Shown here one piece after another: positions 23,044-33,949 of a DNA stretch of 64,000 bases. Each line of letters begins with the position of its first letter. Position 1 is the first letter of the stretch. This DNA is from Podospora pseudoanserina (taxonomy: Eukaryota > Ascomycota > Sordariomycetes > Sordariales > Podosporaceae). Both the position numbers and the translations under genes were made by a program. The DNA is taken from positions 2,976,001 to 3,040,000 of the forward strand of contig NC_085925.1 in NCBI RefSeq assembly GCF_035222485.1, given 5' to 3'. The notes beneath the pieces are model-generated. The model was not told where the DNA came from and did no database searches. It worked only from the letters and a program-made list of their open reading frames with translations.

Positions 23044-23400
23044 GTGGGCATTATCGAAACTCGGCGAGGCGCAGACAAACGCAAACAACACCATTGGTGG
23101 GCATGATCAGCATCCGATTGCGCATTATCGAAATTCAGAGAGCCCCTTCAACAACCCAGGGGGGCATTATCGAAGGCTGGGTCAGCGTTGATGCATTGGA
23201 GGTTATCTTCAAAGTCCTGTCCGCGACCGCAAGAGGCATACGGGCCATCCAAGTGGGCTCTATCGAAGCTTGGACCGGCGTTTTGAAGACCCAAGCGGGC
23301 ATTATCGAAGCTTAGGCGGGCGTTTAGAGTGTATTTGGGAGGTCTTTAGTCATTGGAAGAAAAAGTATGGGCCGTTTGAGTGGGTATCATCGGAACTTGG
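23044..23400. repeat. Degenerate tandem repeat, unit core GGGCATTATCGAA
   Basis: About six or seven diverged copies of a core near GGGCATTATCGAA(G) occur at about 23046, 23098 (weak), 23120, 23162, 23254, 23296 and 23380, spaced 40-90 bp. The best pair also share flanks (AAGCTTGGACCGGCGTTT against AAGCTTAGGCGGGCGTTT). All copies point the same way. The array begins just behind the stop of the preceding gene. It looks like an old minisatellite; repeated protein-binding sites are an alternative. Confidence 0.6.
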
Positions 23401-23958
23401 ATAGGCGTGGGAGACCTGGGCCAGCCTCATCAGGCTCGGGCATGCGTCTGCACATGACTTCGTCACCTCTCTGCATCGTCAGGACAATATCTATCTTTGG
23501 GCTAGGGATACGCTGGAACATTTTAAAGGTCTGTCACGCAGGTTGCTAGGGGCATATCGGGTTATAAAGGTGTTCAGGAGGTTGCTGTATGGGTAGATGG
23601 ATACCAGCCCGCTCTTTTGTGTTGTTTTTTGGGCGTATATTTATATTATGGGATGCATTTGTTTAGATGATCTTTGGAGATACCGCAGGGAACCCGTCTC
23701 CCCCACAGAACGGTTGAAGACTGCCAACAATATATCGCTTTACCCGAAGTGAGACTATTCCCAATGACGTGATACCAGCCCCCCCGCATTGTCCCTTTTG
23801 CTCCGCGCTATGCCCGCCAAGCCGTAACGTTGTGACACACGGCTCTTTTATCTGACGCGCCCTTTGCTGAACTCGAGCGGAATGCTTACCTAACGCAAAC
23901 GGTGTTTATCTTCCTGTTTGAGCCGCTTGCGTAATTCATCGCCGTTTCCTGGGCTCAA

Positions 23959-23968
23959 TATAAAAAGG
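23959..23968 (+). promoter_or_regulatory. TATA box of the GFA-type gene
   Basis: TATAAAAAGG lies 66 bp upstream of the ATG at 24034. Spacing to a start site 25-40 bp downstream leaves a short leader, as expected for a TATA-driven, probably regulated, gene. Confidence 0.5.
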
Positions 23969-24033
23969 CCTGCTAGATATCGGCCCATACATCGTTGAGC
24001 ATCACCAAACCCTCACCAACAACATCGGCAGTC

Positions 24034-24567
24034 ATGGCCTCCCCAGACAAATCCCAAGAGCAAGGAAAAGGCTTCACGCTCTCGTGCGAATGCGGCTACA
24101 TAACCATGACGACCCCCTCCCGCACCCCCTCCGGCATGGCACATTGCCATTGCCGAACATGTCAAAAACAATCAGGCTCGGCGTTTGGAACCTCTGTTTA
24201 CTACCCCACCGACCAAGTCTTTCCCTTACCCGTGGACTTGGAGGCGAAGTTGTCAGTGTTTGAGCACGGGACTGACAGCGGGAACACAATGAGATGTTAT
24301 TTCTGTCCCAAGTGCGGCGTGAGGATTATGCACCAGGGAATTCTGCCAGATGGGAGCTGGAGGGAGATGATGAGCTTCAAGGCGGGGACGTTTGATGACT
24401 GGCCTGAGGAAGGAGGGCTGAATTGGGAGGGGATGGGGGCGAGGCACATCTGGACGAGAAGTGCGAGGATGAATCTTTGTGGGAATTGGGAGGCCTGGGA
24501 GAAGTATCCGGATGATATGGTTGATAAGAAGAAGGGGGAGGGGGAGGGGGAGGAGAAGAAGGCGTGA
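24034..24567 (+). CDS. GFA/CENP-V-type zinc-binding protein
   Basis: Single exon, 177 aa from the ATG at 24034. The zinc ligands of the GFA (glutathione-dependent formaldehyde-activating enzyme-like) fold are all visible: CECG near residue 18, HCRTC in AHCHCRTCQKQSGSAFG, and CPKCGVRIMH. The expected S-A-F-G and later FKAGTFDD motifs are present too. The tail is Lys/Glu/Gly-rich. Characterised members bind glutathione adducts, but most fungal copies have no known substrate, so only a small-molecule thiol-adduct role can be suggested. The protein has no signal peptide and is probably cytosolic. Confidence 0.9.
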   Translation: MASPDKSQEQGKGFTLSCECGYITMTTPSRTPSGMAHCHCRTCQKQSGSAFGTSVYYPTDQVFPLPVDLEAKLSVFEHGTDSGNTMRCYFCPKCGVRIMHQGILPDGSWREMMSFKAGTFDDWPEEGGLNWEGMGARHIWTRSARMNLCGNWEAWEKYPDDMVDKKKGEGEGEEKKA

Positions 24568-24888
24568 GGTTGGGGGGGTTGGCGGAGAGGGTTAGGGGTA
24601 GGGTTGGGCGAGATTGGGTCGGATGTACTCTGGCTTGCTGACAATGCGTACGATGTTTAATCTATCAACGAACCCTTATGTTATGTAATTGCATTAAAGC
24701 AGAAAAATGAGGTACCAGTGACTCAGATACCACAATGTCATCCTCAAAGTCATGGGTGTCGTCATTCAGGAACAGTCAGACCCTGAAAGCCAATTGAGTG
24801 GGGCAGTTATGCACGCCAAACTTTGTGCCTGGGCAGAACCCTCGTCAGAGTGGCCCAATTTCCAAACGGCGCCTTCTTTCTCCAGACC
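24568..24888. other. Short intergenic region
   Basis: Terminator of the GFA-type gene and promoter of guanylate kinase. Nothing further seen. Confidence 0.5.
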
Positions 24889-25896
24889 ATGCGACCGTTG
24901 CAGCAGCTTTCCCGATCTTCGTTCAACGTCCTTCGTTCACGCTTTGTACATACAATGGCTCCAGGTCAGTTCCTCTCCTCGTCTTCTTGCCCTGATAGCG
25001 CTGAACCCGGCCTTCCGCGTTTTCTGCCCCGCCATTTCCGAACCATCCGAAATCTCCAGGGGCATGCGCACCTTGACGAACACCGCTGATGTTCCTCGAC
25101 AAACAGTCCCTGATTCTCGTCCTATCGTTATTTCCGGCCCCTCCGGCGTCGGAAAGGGAACTCTCTATGGCCGCTTGTTCCAAGTATGACCTACCCTACC
25201 CACGCGCAACAGTTTCCCAGCACGAGACCACGAGACCGACGATGTTGACATGACCCGTCTACTCAGAACCACCCCGACACATTCACTCTTTCGGTTTCGC
25301 ACACCACACGTGGCCCCCGCCCCGGTGAGACCAATGGTGTCCACTACCACTTCGTAACAAAGGAGGCGTTCGAGGCGCTCAAGGCAGCTGATGGGTTCGT
25401 CGAGAGGTAACACGCCCGCCACACAAAGATCTACACAGAGAGGAGGAAGAAAGCTGACTAACGCCTTCGGAATAGCGCCAAGTTTGGCGACAACTACTAC
25501 GGTACCTCAAAGCAGACGATCGAAGAGCAAAAGGCCAAGGGCAAGGTGACCGTGCTTGATATCGAGGTCGAAGGCGTGAAGCAGATCCAGGCGCAAAACT
25601 ACCCCGCGCGGTATGTCTTCATTGCGCCGCCTAACGAGGAGGCGCTGGAGCAGAGACTGAGAGGGAGAGGCACCGAGAGCGAGGAGAGCATCCAGAAGAG
25701 GCTAAAGCAGGCCAAGGTTGAGCTCGAGTATGCCAAAGTGCCGGGAGTGCATGAGAAGATCATTGTCAACGACGTAGGTTCAGGGTGTGAGTCTGTCTTG
25801 GTTGCAAAGACAGGTGCTAACGTTCTGGGTATCTAGGATCTGGAAAAGGCGTACAAGGAGCTGGAGGAGTTTGTCTTTGCGGAATCCAAGGCGTAA
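24889..25896 (+). CDS. GUK1: Guanylate kinase
   Basis: Five exons: 24889-24964, 25107-25183, 25267-25406, 25476-25773 and 25837-25896 (216 aa from the first ATG). It phosphorylates GMP to GDP with ATP, an essential step in purine nucleotide supply. The P-loop is [10 protein letters not shown], followed by the GMP-binding block [18 protein letters not shown], the [15 protein letters not shown] segment and [11 protein letters not shown]. Lid-region arginines are in [17 protein letters not shown]. Two in-frame ATGs exist: 24955 gives the usual cytosolic form starting [14 protein letters not shown], whereas 24889 adds [22 protein letters not shown], which is Arg-rich without acids and looks like a mitochondrial presequence. 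The 142-nt first intron must skip the AG at 25059, whose use would give a stop. Single-copy, well conserved. Confidence 0.96.
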
Positions 25897-26308
25897 GGAA
25901 GGTTTTGGAGTTGGAGTTGATTGGAGTTGTATAGATGGAATCCCTTCAACCTTGTCGTCAATTTCGAACGCTAGCATCCAACTCCATGTGCTCATTCCAG
26001 AAGAAGGTCGCCATTGTTTGACAATGCGGCTGACTACGAGGCAGTTGAAGAGGTGCAAGGGACTTGGATCATCTGTCGTCTTGACCTGCGATTCCGCCTT
26101 TTTGCATGTTCAAGTCGGTGTCTTTTCGTCTGAACCTACGAGCCGTACCCCATGACAGACTGGTTGCCACCCTTCCGCTATTCCTTTCGCTTTCCCTCCT
26201 CTGCTTATACTTTGACTGGACCTCCTCCCTCTGCTTCGACGTGGCCAACTCGAATTGCTTCTCTGAAGACGAACCACCAGGGAGCACCCGCCATCAACAC
26301 AATCAACG
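25897..26308. other. Intergenic region
   Basis: Terminator of GUK1 and leader of the decayed 2EXR copy. No further feature is visible. Confidence 0.5.
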
Positions 26309-27842
26309 ATGGACGGAACATCTACAGAAGACGATGCCCTCTCCGGTATGGTTGACGTTTTGTCTCTCGCCATGGTCAACACATCTTTCAGCTCTACCAC
26401 TAAACCAACCGCGACCTTTGAGCTGTTCAGTCAATTCCCCGCCGAGATACAGTGGTGCGTCTTCGAACAATTGCTCGACCTAGAAGACCTAGGACGTGGC
26501 CCAGCAGTGCACTTCCTAACCGGTTTCCCCAGAACGTTGGCAAAGGCACTGTTCAGCTCTGACCCAGACGAGAGGATGGATACAAGGCTCAGGCATAACT
26601 TTGCACAGGGCATCGGCTTTGTAACTCATGATACCATGAGCCTTCTCGGAAATTTCAAGCGCACAGATCGGCGCGGACGAGAGTATATCCCAAACGCCAT
26701 CCCTCATCACCTTCGTCTCCGGCAAATTGCCCAAACATGTTCGCTCGCAAGGCGTGTAGTCCGAACTCACCAACAAAACAAGACGCTATTTGGCCTGCAC
26801 GGTGGCAGGTCTATTCTCGTCAACGATGAGGATGACTTGTTCTATTTCGACATCCTCGTCCTGTCAAAGAAGCCCCGCTCAGACCGTGTTTTGCATCTCA
26901 GATCGGCGAACACCATCAACTAAGAGCTGACGGACTGTCTGATAAGTCCGGTCCCCATCGTTCCTGGTGCAGATCATCTCAAGGGCGTCCGCCGCTTGGC
27001 TGTGCCGGTCTGGGTGTCAAAGCTGACCGATGGTGGGTGTCCAGGGTGGCATTTCCAGCCGAAACGGCAACGTGATCTGGTGGATCACAGTGATAGCTCT
27101 TGCTCGGAAAGCGATTCGGAAGATTACGATTCCAGCGATTGACCTAAGAAGGTGCCCTGTGACAGGTGCGGTCGCGTTATGGGAGGACATCTCAAGGTCA
27201 CCTGGCCGGAGGAATACGTACTACTAGCTGCCGCTTGGCTTCCTGCCCTCCAAAGCATACACTATGTTGTTCATAACGAGATTCCACCGCCGGGTTCACT
27301 CGGCTCTGATTACGCCCCCTGGCGGGCCCTGGCAGGTCCGAGCCCGCAAGAACCAGCCTTGGTGTTCGGAGATAGTTGGGTGACGACCGCTACAGCAATG
27401 TACCGATATAAAGGAAATCGCAAAAGCTCACGATTCAGCGCAGTGGGGGCTGAGCCTCCACAAACCTTTCAGTCTATCGGAGGATCTTGGTCGAGCTGTT
27501 TGCTCCTATTGACTTCCACGTCTTGTTTCACGCTTTCGTCACAGTGTTATTTTTCGATCTGGATTGGGCAGCATCGTTTCCTATGGACAGTCAGCTTCTC
27601 AAGGTGTGGAAAGACAAAATTCCCCATCTGAGCTTCAGATACCTCAGATGGGTGCCAGAGGGGTCGGACTTACTTCCTTGGAAGACGGATCTGAAGCCGC
27701 ATGGTACACCCAAGAAGAGGCGACAATGGAAGCGTCGATAGGCTGTGTCTTAGAGATCGAGGGATCGTCGTATGGATTGAAGGGGGAGATGTCAATCTTC
27801 CGGCCCTGGTGGCTTGTACTAACTTGGGAAGAGTATGATTAA
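26309..27842 (+). pseudogene. Decayed 2EXR-family gene, copy 1
   Basis: From the ATG at 26309 one frame encodes a 2EXR-type start (FELFSQFPAEIQWCVFEQLL) and runs to a TAA at 26921-26923. The same frame continues through ELTDCLISPVPIVPGADHLK to a TGA near 27146 and on through EEYVLLAAAWLPALQSIHYV. Frame shifts near 27490 and 27690 are needed to reach VTVLFFDLDWAASFPMDSQL and then EATMEASIGCVLEIEGSSYG. With two stops and at least two frame changes, and no splice sites that repair them, this is a pseudogene. The second copy at 28949 aligns throughout (LLVAACLPSLESVNIIVHDD against the block above). 2EXR proteins are numerous fungus-specific proteins of unknown function. Confidence 0.7.
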
Positions 27843-28948
27843 TGAGGGTTGCTGTAGCATTGCAGGTGGGGTTGAAGATGGCCACGGCATAGAAAGAGAC
27901 AGGGTTTCAATGATTAAGTCTCCAGCAAACTTTGGCATCGAATTTCTCCCCTCCACTTGAGAAAGCCTTTCTTTTCATCAAAGCTGAAGGTCTTGGTGCC
28001 TGGTCCGCGTTTAACTAACCCCAAGGCAAGTTATGCATACAGTATGGTACCACAATAGGAGAAAGCCTGTCACAAAGTCCACTCGTATGGAAGTTGTGGA
28101 GGAGACTTGCAGTCGGACTGACATCAATGCCTTCTCCATAGCCGGCACACTATCATCTTTCCATGTCACTTTCCACGTTTACTTTGCAGGTTCTGGTCGG
28201 CTCGGTGTGTGGGCTCGGTTTGTGGGTTCGGTGTGTGTTTTCGCCATATTTTCGCAAAACCAAGAGTGATGCGAAGGCGGTGGCCTCCAGTGGTAGGAAC
28301 CCTCCACAACGCGTACCAACTGTCTTCTCTTTTTCGAAACTGCAACGTCTTGTTCGTATTACCAGTAGAGAGATCACCAGAGGAGCCATTCTTTCTGACT
28401 ATTCATTTGTGTGTTATTAATCGGCATCATGGAAAGCCCCGCCGTTCAACCGAGTAGCATAACGGAGATGTTTCGGTGGAAGACGGATCTGAAACGGTGG
28501 ATGGAGAAGAAGATTGATGGTTAATTTTGCATTTGGCGGAGTTCATATTTTGCACAAATAGCGTGTCTATACCGGGGTACTTTGAGCATCGTGGACTTGG
28601 GATGTCAGCGGTCAAGAAATATACCTAGACAACATGGCAAACGATCATTCCTGAGATGACCACGTCATCCGCCCCCAGTTTCCGCCCTTTCTGGTGCAAT
28701 ATGTTCGTTTATCCGGAAAGCATTCGACAGTTGACATGACAATGGATCACATGATGTCTCCACGTGGTAGGCAGCCTACGACCTTTTGCCGCAGTCTTCT
28801 TCCTATACTTGCGTTCATCAACCTTTGTGTTATCTGTCCTCGTCCTAAGCGACTTCCTACGAGGCTTTAGCAAACCCGAGACCCAACACCAGCGTAGTTT
28901 CCTGAACCTACCTACTCTTTTGCTCTATGCCCGGCGCCCGCCATTCCC
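27843..28948. other. Region between the two 2EXR copies
   Basis: No gene-like signal. The GGTT/GGCTCGGTGTGTGGG tract at 28195-28240 is a short imperfect TG-rich repeat. The stretch separates the paralogous pseudogenes and shows no mobile-element ends. Confidence 0.45.
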
Positions 28949-30394
28949 ATGGCTGTTTCTGGCTCAATCGACTCTTTGTCAGCCACCACGAGCAACAACA
29001 ATCCCGACCCAGCTGAAGATGTTACTCCTCCTACCATCACGACCTTCGAATACTTCGTCAAACTCCCCCCTGACATACAGTTTTGCATCTTTGAGGAGCT
29101 CATAGCCATGAAAGGACTCTGGATGTTCCCATTATCCATTTCTTTGCTGCCTTTCTAACCAGTTTGTTGCCCTTGTTCAGTCAGCGAAAAGAGAAGAAGC
29201 ATCAAAAGGCCACCGACGCCCTGTGCCAATTCTTCAACAATGTCTGTGGACTCGTCGCGTGATTCCTGTTCCTCACCTATCGCTGATTCCGAGATGGTAT
29301 CCGGTTCAGAAAGTCTCTCCGAAAGCGAATACTTTTCATGACGTTCGACCAATATCAGAACATAGTAACACCCTCAGATCTCCCCTCCTGCTTTGGGTCT
29401 AGTTACTGTCAGTTGCAAGAAGTTGCAAGTGTATGTCTTACTGCGAAACGAGTTGACGAAAGACTGCATCAGGCTCACCAAAGCACATTACCCTTTCACT
29501 TATACAACAACCAAACAGTTTTCGCGAATACCGAGAACGACATATTCCTCCTCGAGGTGTTAGTTCGCACCTACGAGAATTACCCCGGAGACGTGGCCTG
29601 TGTAAGACAAGCACTTGTGATAGAGGATCACTTCGGAGACCTTTTCAGGATACCACCACTTGTGCTCCCTGGCTCTAACCTTCTCATTGGGGTTCGTCAG
29701 CTTGCTTTTCGCCGTTAGCGCATATGAACAGGATGAGGGACCCGAGCCAGGTGAGACTCAATGCCAGGACTGGAGGTGCGTCAAGGTATCTTACGAGGAG
29801 GAATTCGCGACTATATCACTAAAAGGCGGCCCCGCCGTCTATTGGTGGGACAGTAACTGCAATGATTATGAGGCGGCGGTGTGTTATAGCTGCTCTGAGC
29901 CCGCTGTTAACCACCATGCTTTCGGCTCCCGGCAGATAGAAAGTCTGCTAGTCGCCGCCTGCCTCCCTTCCCTTGAGTCGGTCAACATTATTGTCCATGA
30001 CGACGAGAACGCTGAAGTCAATTTGCTGGACTCGGAGGATAACTATCCGTGGCGACTGCTCTCGTACCCGAACCCAGACGATAAGCATCCAACAGGGGAG
30101 CAAAAACACATCTCATCCCTGCGTCGCCTTCCTTTTCTCAGCCGTCCGGGACTGGATTTCTGCCCCTGGATGCAGCATGCGCCTTTGAAAAGCTTCGGCT
30201 GTTTTGGAGGATCAATGACTGAGTTTTTCCTTCACTACGAGACTTTTCGATGGATGCACACTCTTATGTTACGTCAGTTTTGCGGCATTGTATGGCGGGA
30301 CGAGATTTTACTTGATGCCGATGCCAAAGGAGCAAGGAGAACAAGGGCCATTGGACTGTGGTTTCATTACCTACGACCTGTGACAGGAGAGTAA
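28949..30394 (+). pseudogene. Decayed 2EXR-family gene, copy 2
   Basis: The ATG at 28949 starts a frame with the 2EXR opening (FEYFVKLPPDIQFCIFEELI). The homologous continuation leaves that frame near 29120 (HFFAAFLTSLLPLFSQRKEK), is reached again in another frame from about 29338 (LQEVASVCLTAKRVDERLHQ) and shifts once more near 29700 into a long frame to 30394 (QIESLLVAACLPSLESVNII, HYETFRWMHTLMLRQFCGIV). At least three frame changes and one stop separate the parts. The lesions differ from those in copy 1, so each decayed after the duplication, or the duplication is old and both lost constraint independently. The final 230-codon frame is open and could still be translated, but nothing shows that it is. 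Confidence 0.65.
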
Positions 30395-30738
30395 GGTGTG
30401 CAGTCTCCATGAACCCAGTAAGTAATACGCAGCACGCGAAACACGGATATCCGAGACTGTTGCTCTGCGGCCGGGATCAACGTACTCCCAAAACGACACA
30501 GGACTTGGAATTGAAGATCTTGGGTGTGTGTGTGGGGGGGGAAGGGGGACAGGTTTGACTGTTAACCATCACCACTTCTCTGACCAAGCCTCTGGGAATC
30601 ATTGGGAGGAAGAATGTATGCCCGGAAAGGTACGCTGTTGGCGTGGTATAACTTGGGATTAATTTTGACACACTCTTGAACGCTGTTGCTTCAATACAAT
30701 CCCATTGCCGTCTCACAGTGCATTGACTCGGAGATTAC
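30395..30738. other. Intergenic region between convergent transcription units
   Basis: Holds the 3' ends of the 2EXR copy 2 and of the sugar transporter; a short TG/G run lies at about 30525-30550. Nothing else. Confidence 0.5.
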
Positions 30739-32443
30739 CTACACTCTCTGGTCGGTAGCTTGAATTCCATCATTCGACGACCTCCTCTTCACCCCTTCCA
30801 GTTCCACATCGAGCACCTTGTCCACGTTCTTCTGAATCTTGTCCTGCATCTCCTTGCCCTCAAACATGAAGCTGAGTTCCTCAAGTGTGCGGTTGTGTGT
30901 CTCAGGGAAGAGAAGATACACCGTAGCAATCTCGATCAGAATCCAGACGCAGTACACAATGTAGTACTTCCATCCAATGGCGTCTAACGCAATGGGGTTG
31001 ACATATGTGTTGAAGAAGACCGCAAATCGGACCGTCAACTGCTCAACCGCGATACCCTTTGCGCGTTGTTGATAAGGGAAGATCTCAACCATGTACGTGT
31101 ATGCCAGGGCGTTCCAACCAATGTTGTAGAACCTACCCCTAATGTCAGTCAAATCTCCCATGCCAGGACGCAAAAATACTCACGGCGAATAAACAAAAAT
31201 AAACACCAGCACCGGTATGGCCGCAGCGCTACTATTCTCAATCGTCGCCCTCGCGCTCGCAATAGTCCAAACAACATACACCACCGCCGTCCCAATCGTG
31301 CAAATCAGAAACATCCTCCTCCTCGGAAACCTCGGCGCGATCAACGCAATTGGCACAGCATTGATAAACCCCCAGCAAGTATTGCTCAGAATAACCTGCT
31401 GCACCGTCCTATTATCCGTGATGTTCACCAACGCCAAAATTTTCTTCATGTAGAAACTCAACAATCCATTCCCTGACCACTGCGTGAAAAACCCGACTAC
31501 CGCTGCGAGGAGGAAACGACGTCTCATGGCAGCGTCGCGGAAGACATCCCCCCACACAAACCGCGAGGCAAGTTCTTTCTCCGCCGCGATGGTGGATTGA
31601 ATTTGCGCGTATTCCAATCTGACAAACTCGTCCCCGTCTTTACCCTCAGAGTGATATTTTTGCAGAATGGCAAACGCTTCCTCACCGCGGTCTTGGCTGA
31701 CGAGCCAGCGGGGTGACTCGGGGCACCAGTGCATGAATCCGAGTTGGAACGCGCTCGGGACGAGTTGCAACAGGCTGGGGAGACGCCAGGCCCAGGTTGA
31801 TTCCATTTGAAAGGTGCCGTAGGTTGTCCCTGCTGCGATGATGGCGCCGACGAACCAGGATGCGTTGAAGAGGGATGTCATTACCGCGCGTTCGTTGGCG
31901 TAGGAGAGTTCACCGATCATGGAGGAGGCGTTTACGATTGCGAAGGGGATGCCGAAGCCCAGGACCCAGCGGGAGGCGAGGAACATGTCGCTGTTGCGGG
32001 CGCCTGCTTGGAGGCCGGCGCCAATGCACATTATGAGGGAGGCCATGAGGATTGTGCGGCGGCGGCCGAGGTACTGGGAGATGGTTGGGATGAAGGGGAT
32101 TGCCATGAGGGCGCCGAGGGAGTACATTGCGTTGAGGAGGCCGAGGCGGGAGGAGGTTGGGTTGTCAAAGTCTATGGGGGGGGGGGGTGTCACCGCGTCA
32201 GTGTAAGGGATACGGAGAGGGGATAAGAGGTAACGTACAGTCAGTCCATGATTTGACAGCCTGGAGACTGTTCATCATCGAGCTGTCAAACCCAGAGGTC
32301 CATTCCACCCCGAGGCCAGTCGGCACAAGAATCAGATACAGAAAGCGAAGGTTGGGTTTCTTGTACCAGGGGACGTCATCCGCCTGCGCAATGCGGGTGA
32401 GCCGAGGGTCGGCATGTTCTTCTTTGGCGCCGATGATGGCCAT
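30739..32443 (-). CDS. MFS sugar transporter (SP family)
   Basis: Three exons read leftwards: 32443-32239, 32171-31184 and 31132-30739 (528 aa). A short cytosolic N-terminus leads into helix 1 (FLYLILVPTGLGVEWTSGFD). Sugar-porter signatures are present: GRRRTILMASLIMCIGAGLQ after helix 2, PESPRWLVSQDRGEEAFAIL before the central loop, QWSGNGLLSFYMKKIL in helix 7, YNIGWNALAYTYMVEIFPYQ in helix 10 and the final PETHNRTLEEL. The proton- or facilitated-uptake substrate cannot be read; lactose/hexose permease-like members are the closest in my memory. The first intron has a run of 12 C directly before its TAG acceptor. At the third exon the downstream of two AGs was chosen because it gives SPFYNIGW; the other adds Gly-Arg without breaking frame. 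Confidence 0.92.
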
Positions 32444-33277
32444 CTTGGTTATCGTCGTTGCTGCTCTCTGTCTTGCTCTGCTGTGGTGAAGATATTCAGT
32501 AGAACGAAAACTTCACGGCAGGGTCATCAATTACTTATACCTCATCACCCCCAACAATCTCCAGCTACCTGGCAGCCGGGTATGTTACATGCATTCCCCC
32601 CATCCTGCCGTATCATCTTCCCCTTCCTGATCAACAAGTGGATCCTCCACCATACGTTGTGAGCTCAAATCCTGCCTTGTAGGTAAGGCATCTTGCACCT
32701 CGATAACGTGACGATCCTACAGGTCGGGCATATTTTTGTTAGAGAACCAATCCCGCGAGTCAAATCGCTAACTACCAAGTATCGCCTAAATGACACCTAT
32801 GTACCGACATGCCAAGTCAACTGTTTGGAGTTGTTTCCTCCGACGTATGCGGGGTTGGCTTGTCTGCCCTGCCGTGCCCGGCCGACGGCGGATTTTGGGG
32901 AACGCGGAAGGGTGACGGGATGCAACGGTGTTACGTGGGGACCGGGACAGGTGTGACCGAAGAGCAGGAGGTGGTTCAGGTGTCGGTGTTCGGGAATAAG
33001 AAGCAATGCTGCTTAGCTAAGAAGGATATCAAAGGGTTTGTCATGCGAGAGAGTCAGTAAACAGAGGAAACAATGGAACGGGAGTGGATTAAAACATTAG
33101 TCTATATTTAGGTTTTGCCTGGGTATCTTTCTTGGTCTAGGTTATCTTGCCTCTTATCATTATGTCAAGATGAGATTATCAATTAGTAGTAAGCAGCCAC
33201 TGGCCCGCCAGTAGTGCCCGAAGCTTGTTTCTATGTGCATAGTACAGATACTAGTGTAGAGTTGGCGTGCTCACTTG
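32444..33277. other. Intergenic region, promoter of the sugar transporter
   Basis: The two leftward genes are separated by 834 bp. A C/A-rich leader lies just upstream of 32443. No other gene, RNA or repeat was recognised. Confidence 0.5.
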
Positions 33278-33949
33278 CTACACCTTTGTTTTGCTGTTTG
33301 GGTCGCTGGCAAAACGAAAGTCAAAGAACAGAGGATATACCCGAGCAAAGGCAGCCATAAGATCCTCTTCTGTCTTGGCACCGGTAACCACGATCTTTCC
33401 CGTTGTAAAAATGAGAAGGGTTGGACAGGAGCGAGGTGTCCCATCTGCTCGATAACCGAGATACTGCTTGAAAGACAAGCCTGGGAAAATCTCGGGGACA
33501 AAAGAGGCGCCAACAGTGACATACTTGTTGGCTAACCCCTCAAGTCTGATGTTGGAGCCAACATTGGCACTGGCAATGATATTCTGGACAGTGAAGTCGC
33601 AGAATTTCGGAGTGAAACCACATTTCTGGAGGGCGTAAGCGTGTTTCTTAGCGGCAAGGCGAGCCAGGGCTTCGCTCTTGGCACCTGTGACAACCATTCT
33701 GCCCGTTGCGAAGATCAGTGCTGTCGTTCGTGGATCGCGGATGCGCATGATCACAGCATTGAAGCGACGCGGTCTGTATTCGACATTGCGGGCCCGTTGG
33801 GCTAGGTAGTTGAGGTCAATGCGACAGTCAAGGTTGACGGTGACGACGAAGTTTTGAAGCTTGGGAATGGGCCAGCCTGGAGGGTACTCGTGGGATTCGG
33901 TTTCTGGGATGATGTCTTGACGGCTGTCCATCTGGTTAGAGTCGGCCAT
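33278..33949 (-). CDS. Divergent TATA-binding protein (TBP) paralogue
   Basis: Single exon, 223 aa. The TBP core of two ~90-residue repeats is clear. Repeat 1 is close to canonical TBP: PKLQNFVVTVNLDCRIDL, RPRRFNAVIMRIRDPRTTAL, IFATGRMVVTGAKSEALARL. Repeat 2 is more diverged: FTVQNIIASANVGSNIRLEG, VPEIFPGLSFKQY, then a 5-residue-longer loop (LGYRADGTPRSCPT) before LLIFTTGKIVVTGAKTEEDL. The four phenylalanines that kink TATA DNA in TBP are kept (RFNAV, LIFAT, EIFPG, LIFTT). The stirrup that contacts TFIIB reads SFVPEIFPG where TBP has SYEPELFPG, so one acidic contact is replaced by Val, and the acidic helix H2 (EDDSK in TBP) is ALARL. This suggests retained DNA binding with altered partner contacts. 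It cannot be the essential TBP; a second, canonical gene should exist elsewhere. Lack of introns fits an old retrocopy. Confidence 0.9.
   Translation of the reverse strand: MADSNQMDSRQDIIPETESHEYPPGWPIPKLQNFVVTVNLDCRIDLNYLAQRARNVEYRPRRFNAVIMRIRDPRTTALIFATGRMVVTGAKSEALARLAAKKHAYALQKCGFTPKFCDFTVQNIIASANVGSNIRLEGLANKYVTVGASFVPEIFPGLSFKQYLGYRADGTPRSCPTLLIFTTGKIVVTGAKTEEDLMAAFARVYPLFFDFRFASDPNSKTKV

Larger units (their letters stand above)
23006..24033. other. Intergenic region containing the tandem repeat and a TATA promoter
   Basis: The first 400 bp hold the degenerate repeat. The rest shows no gene; its right end is the promoter of the GFA-type gene, with a TATA element at 23959. Confidence 0.5.

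Noticed and set aside
31807-32226. Plus-strand frame opposite the sugar transporter
   Set aside because: Cys/Gly/Glu-rich shadow of the minus-strand exon.
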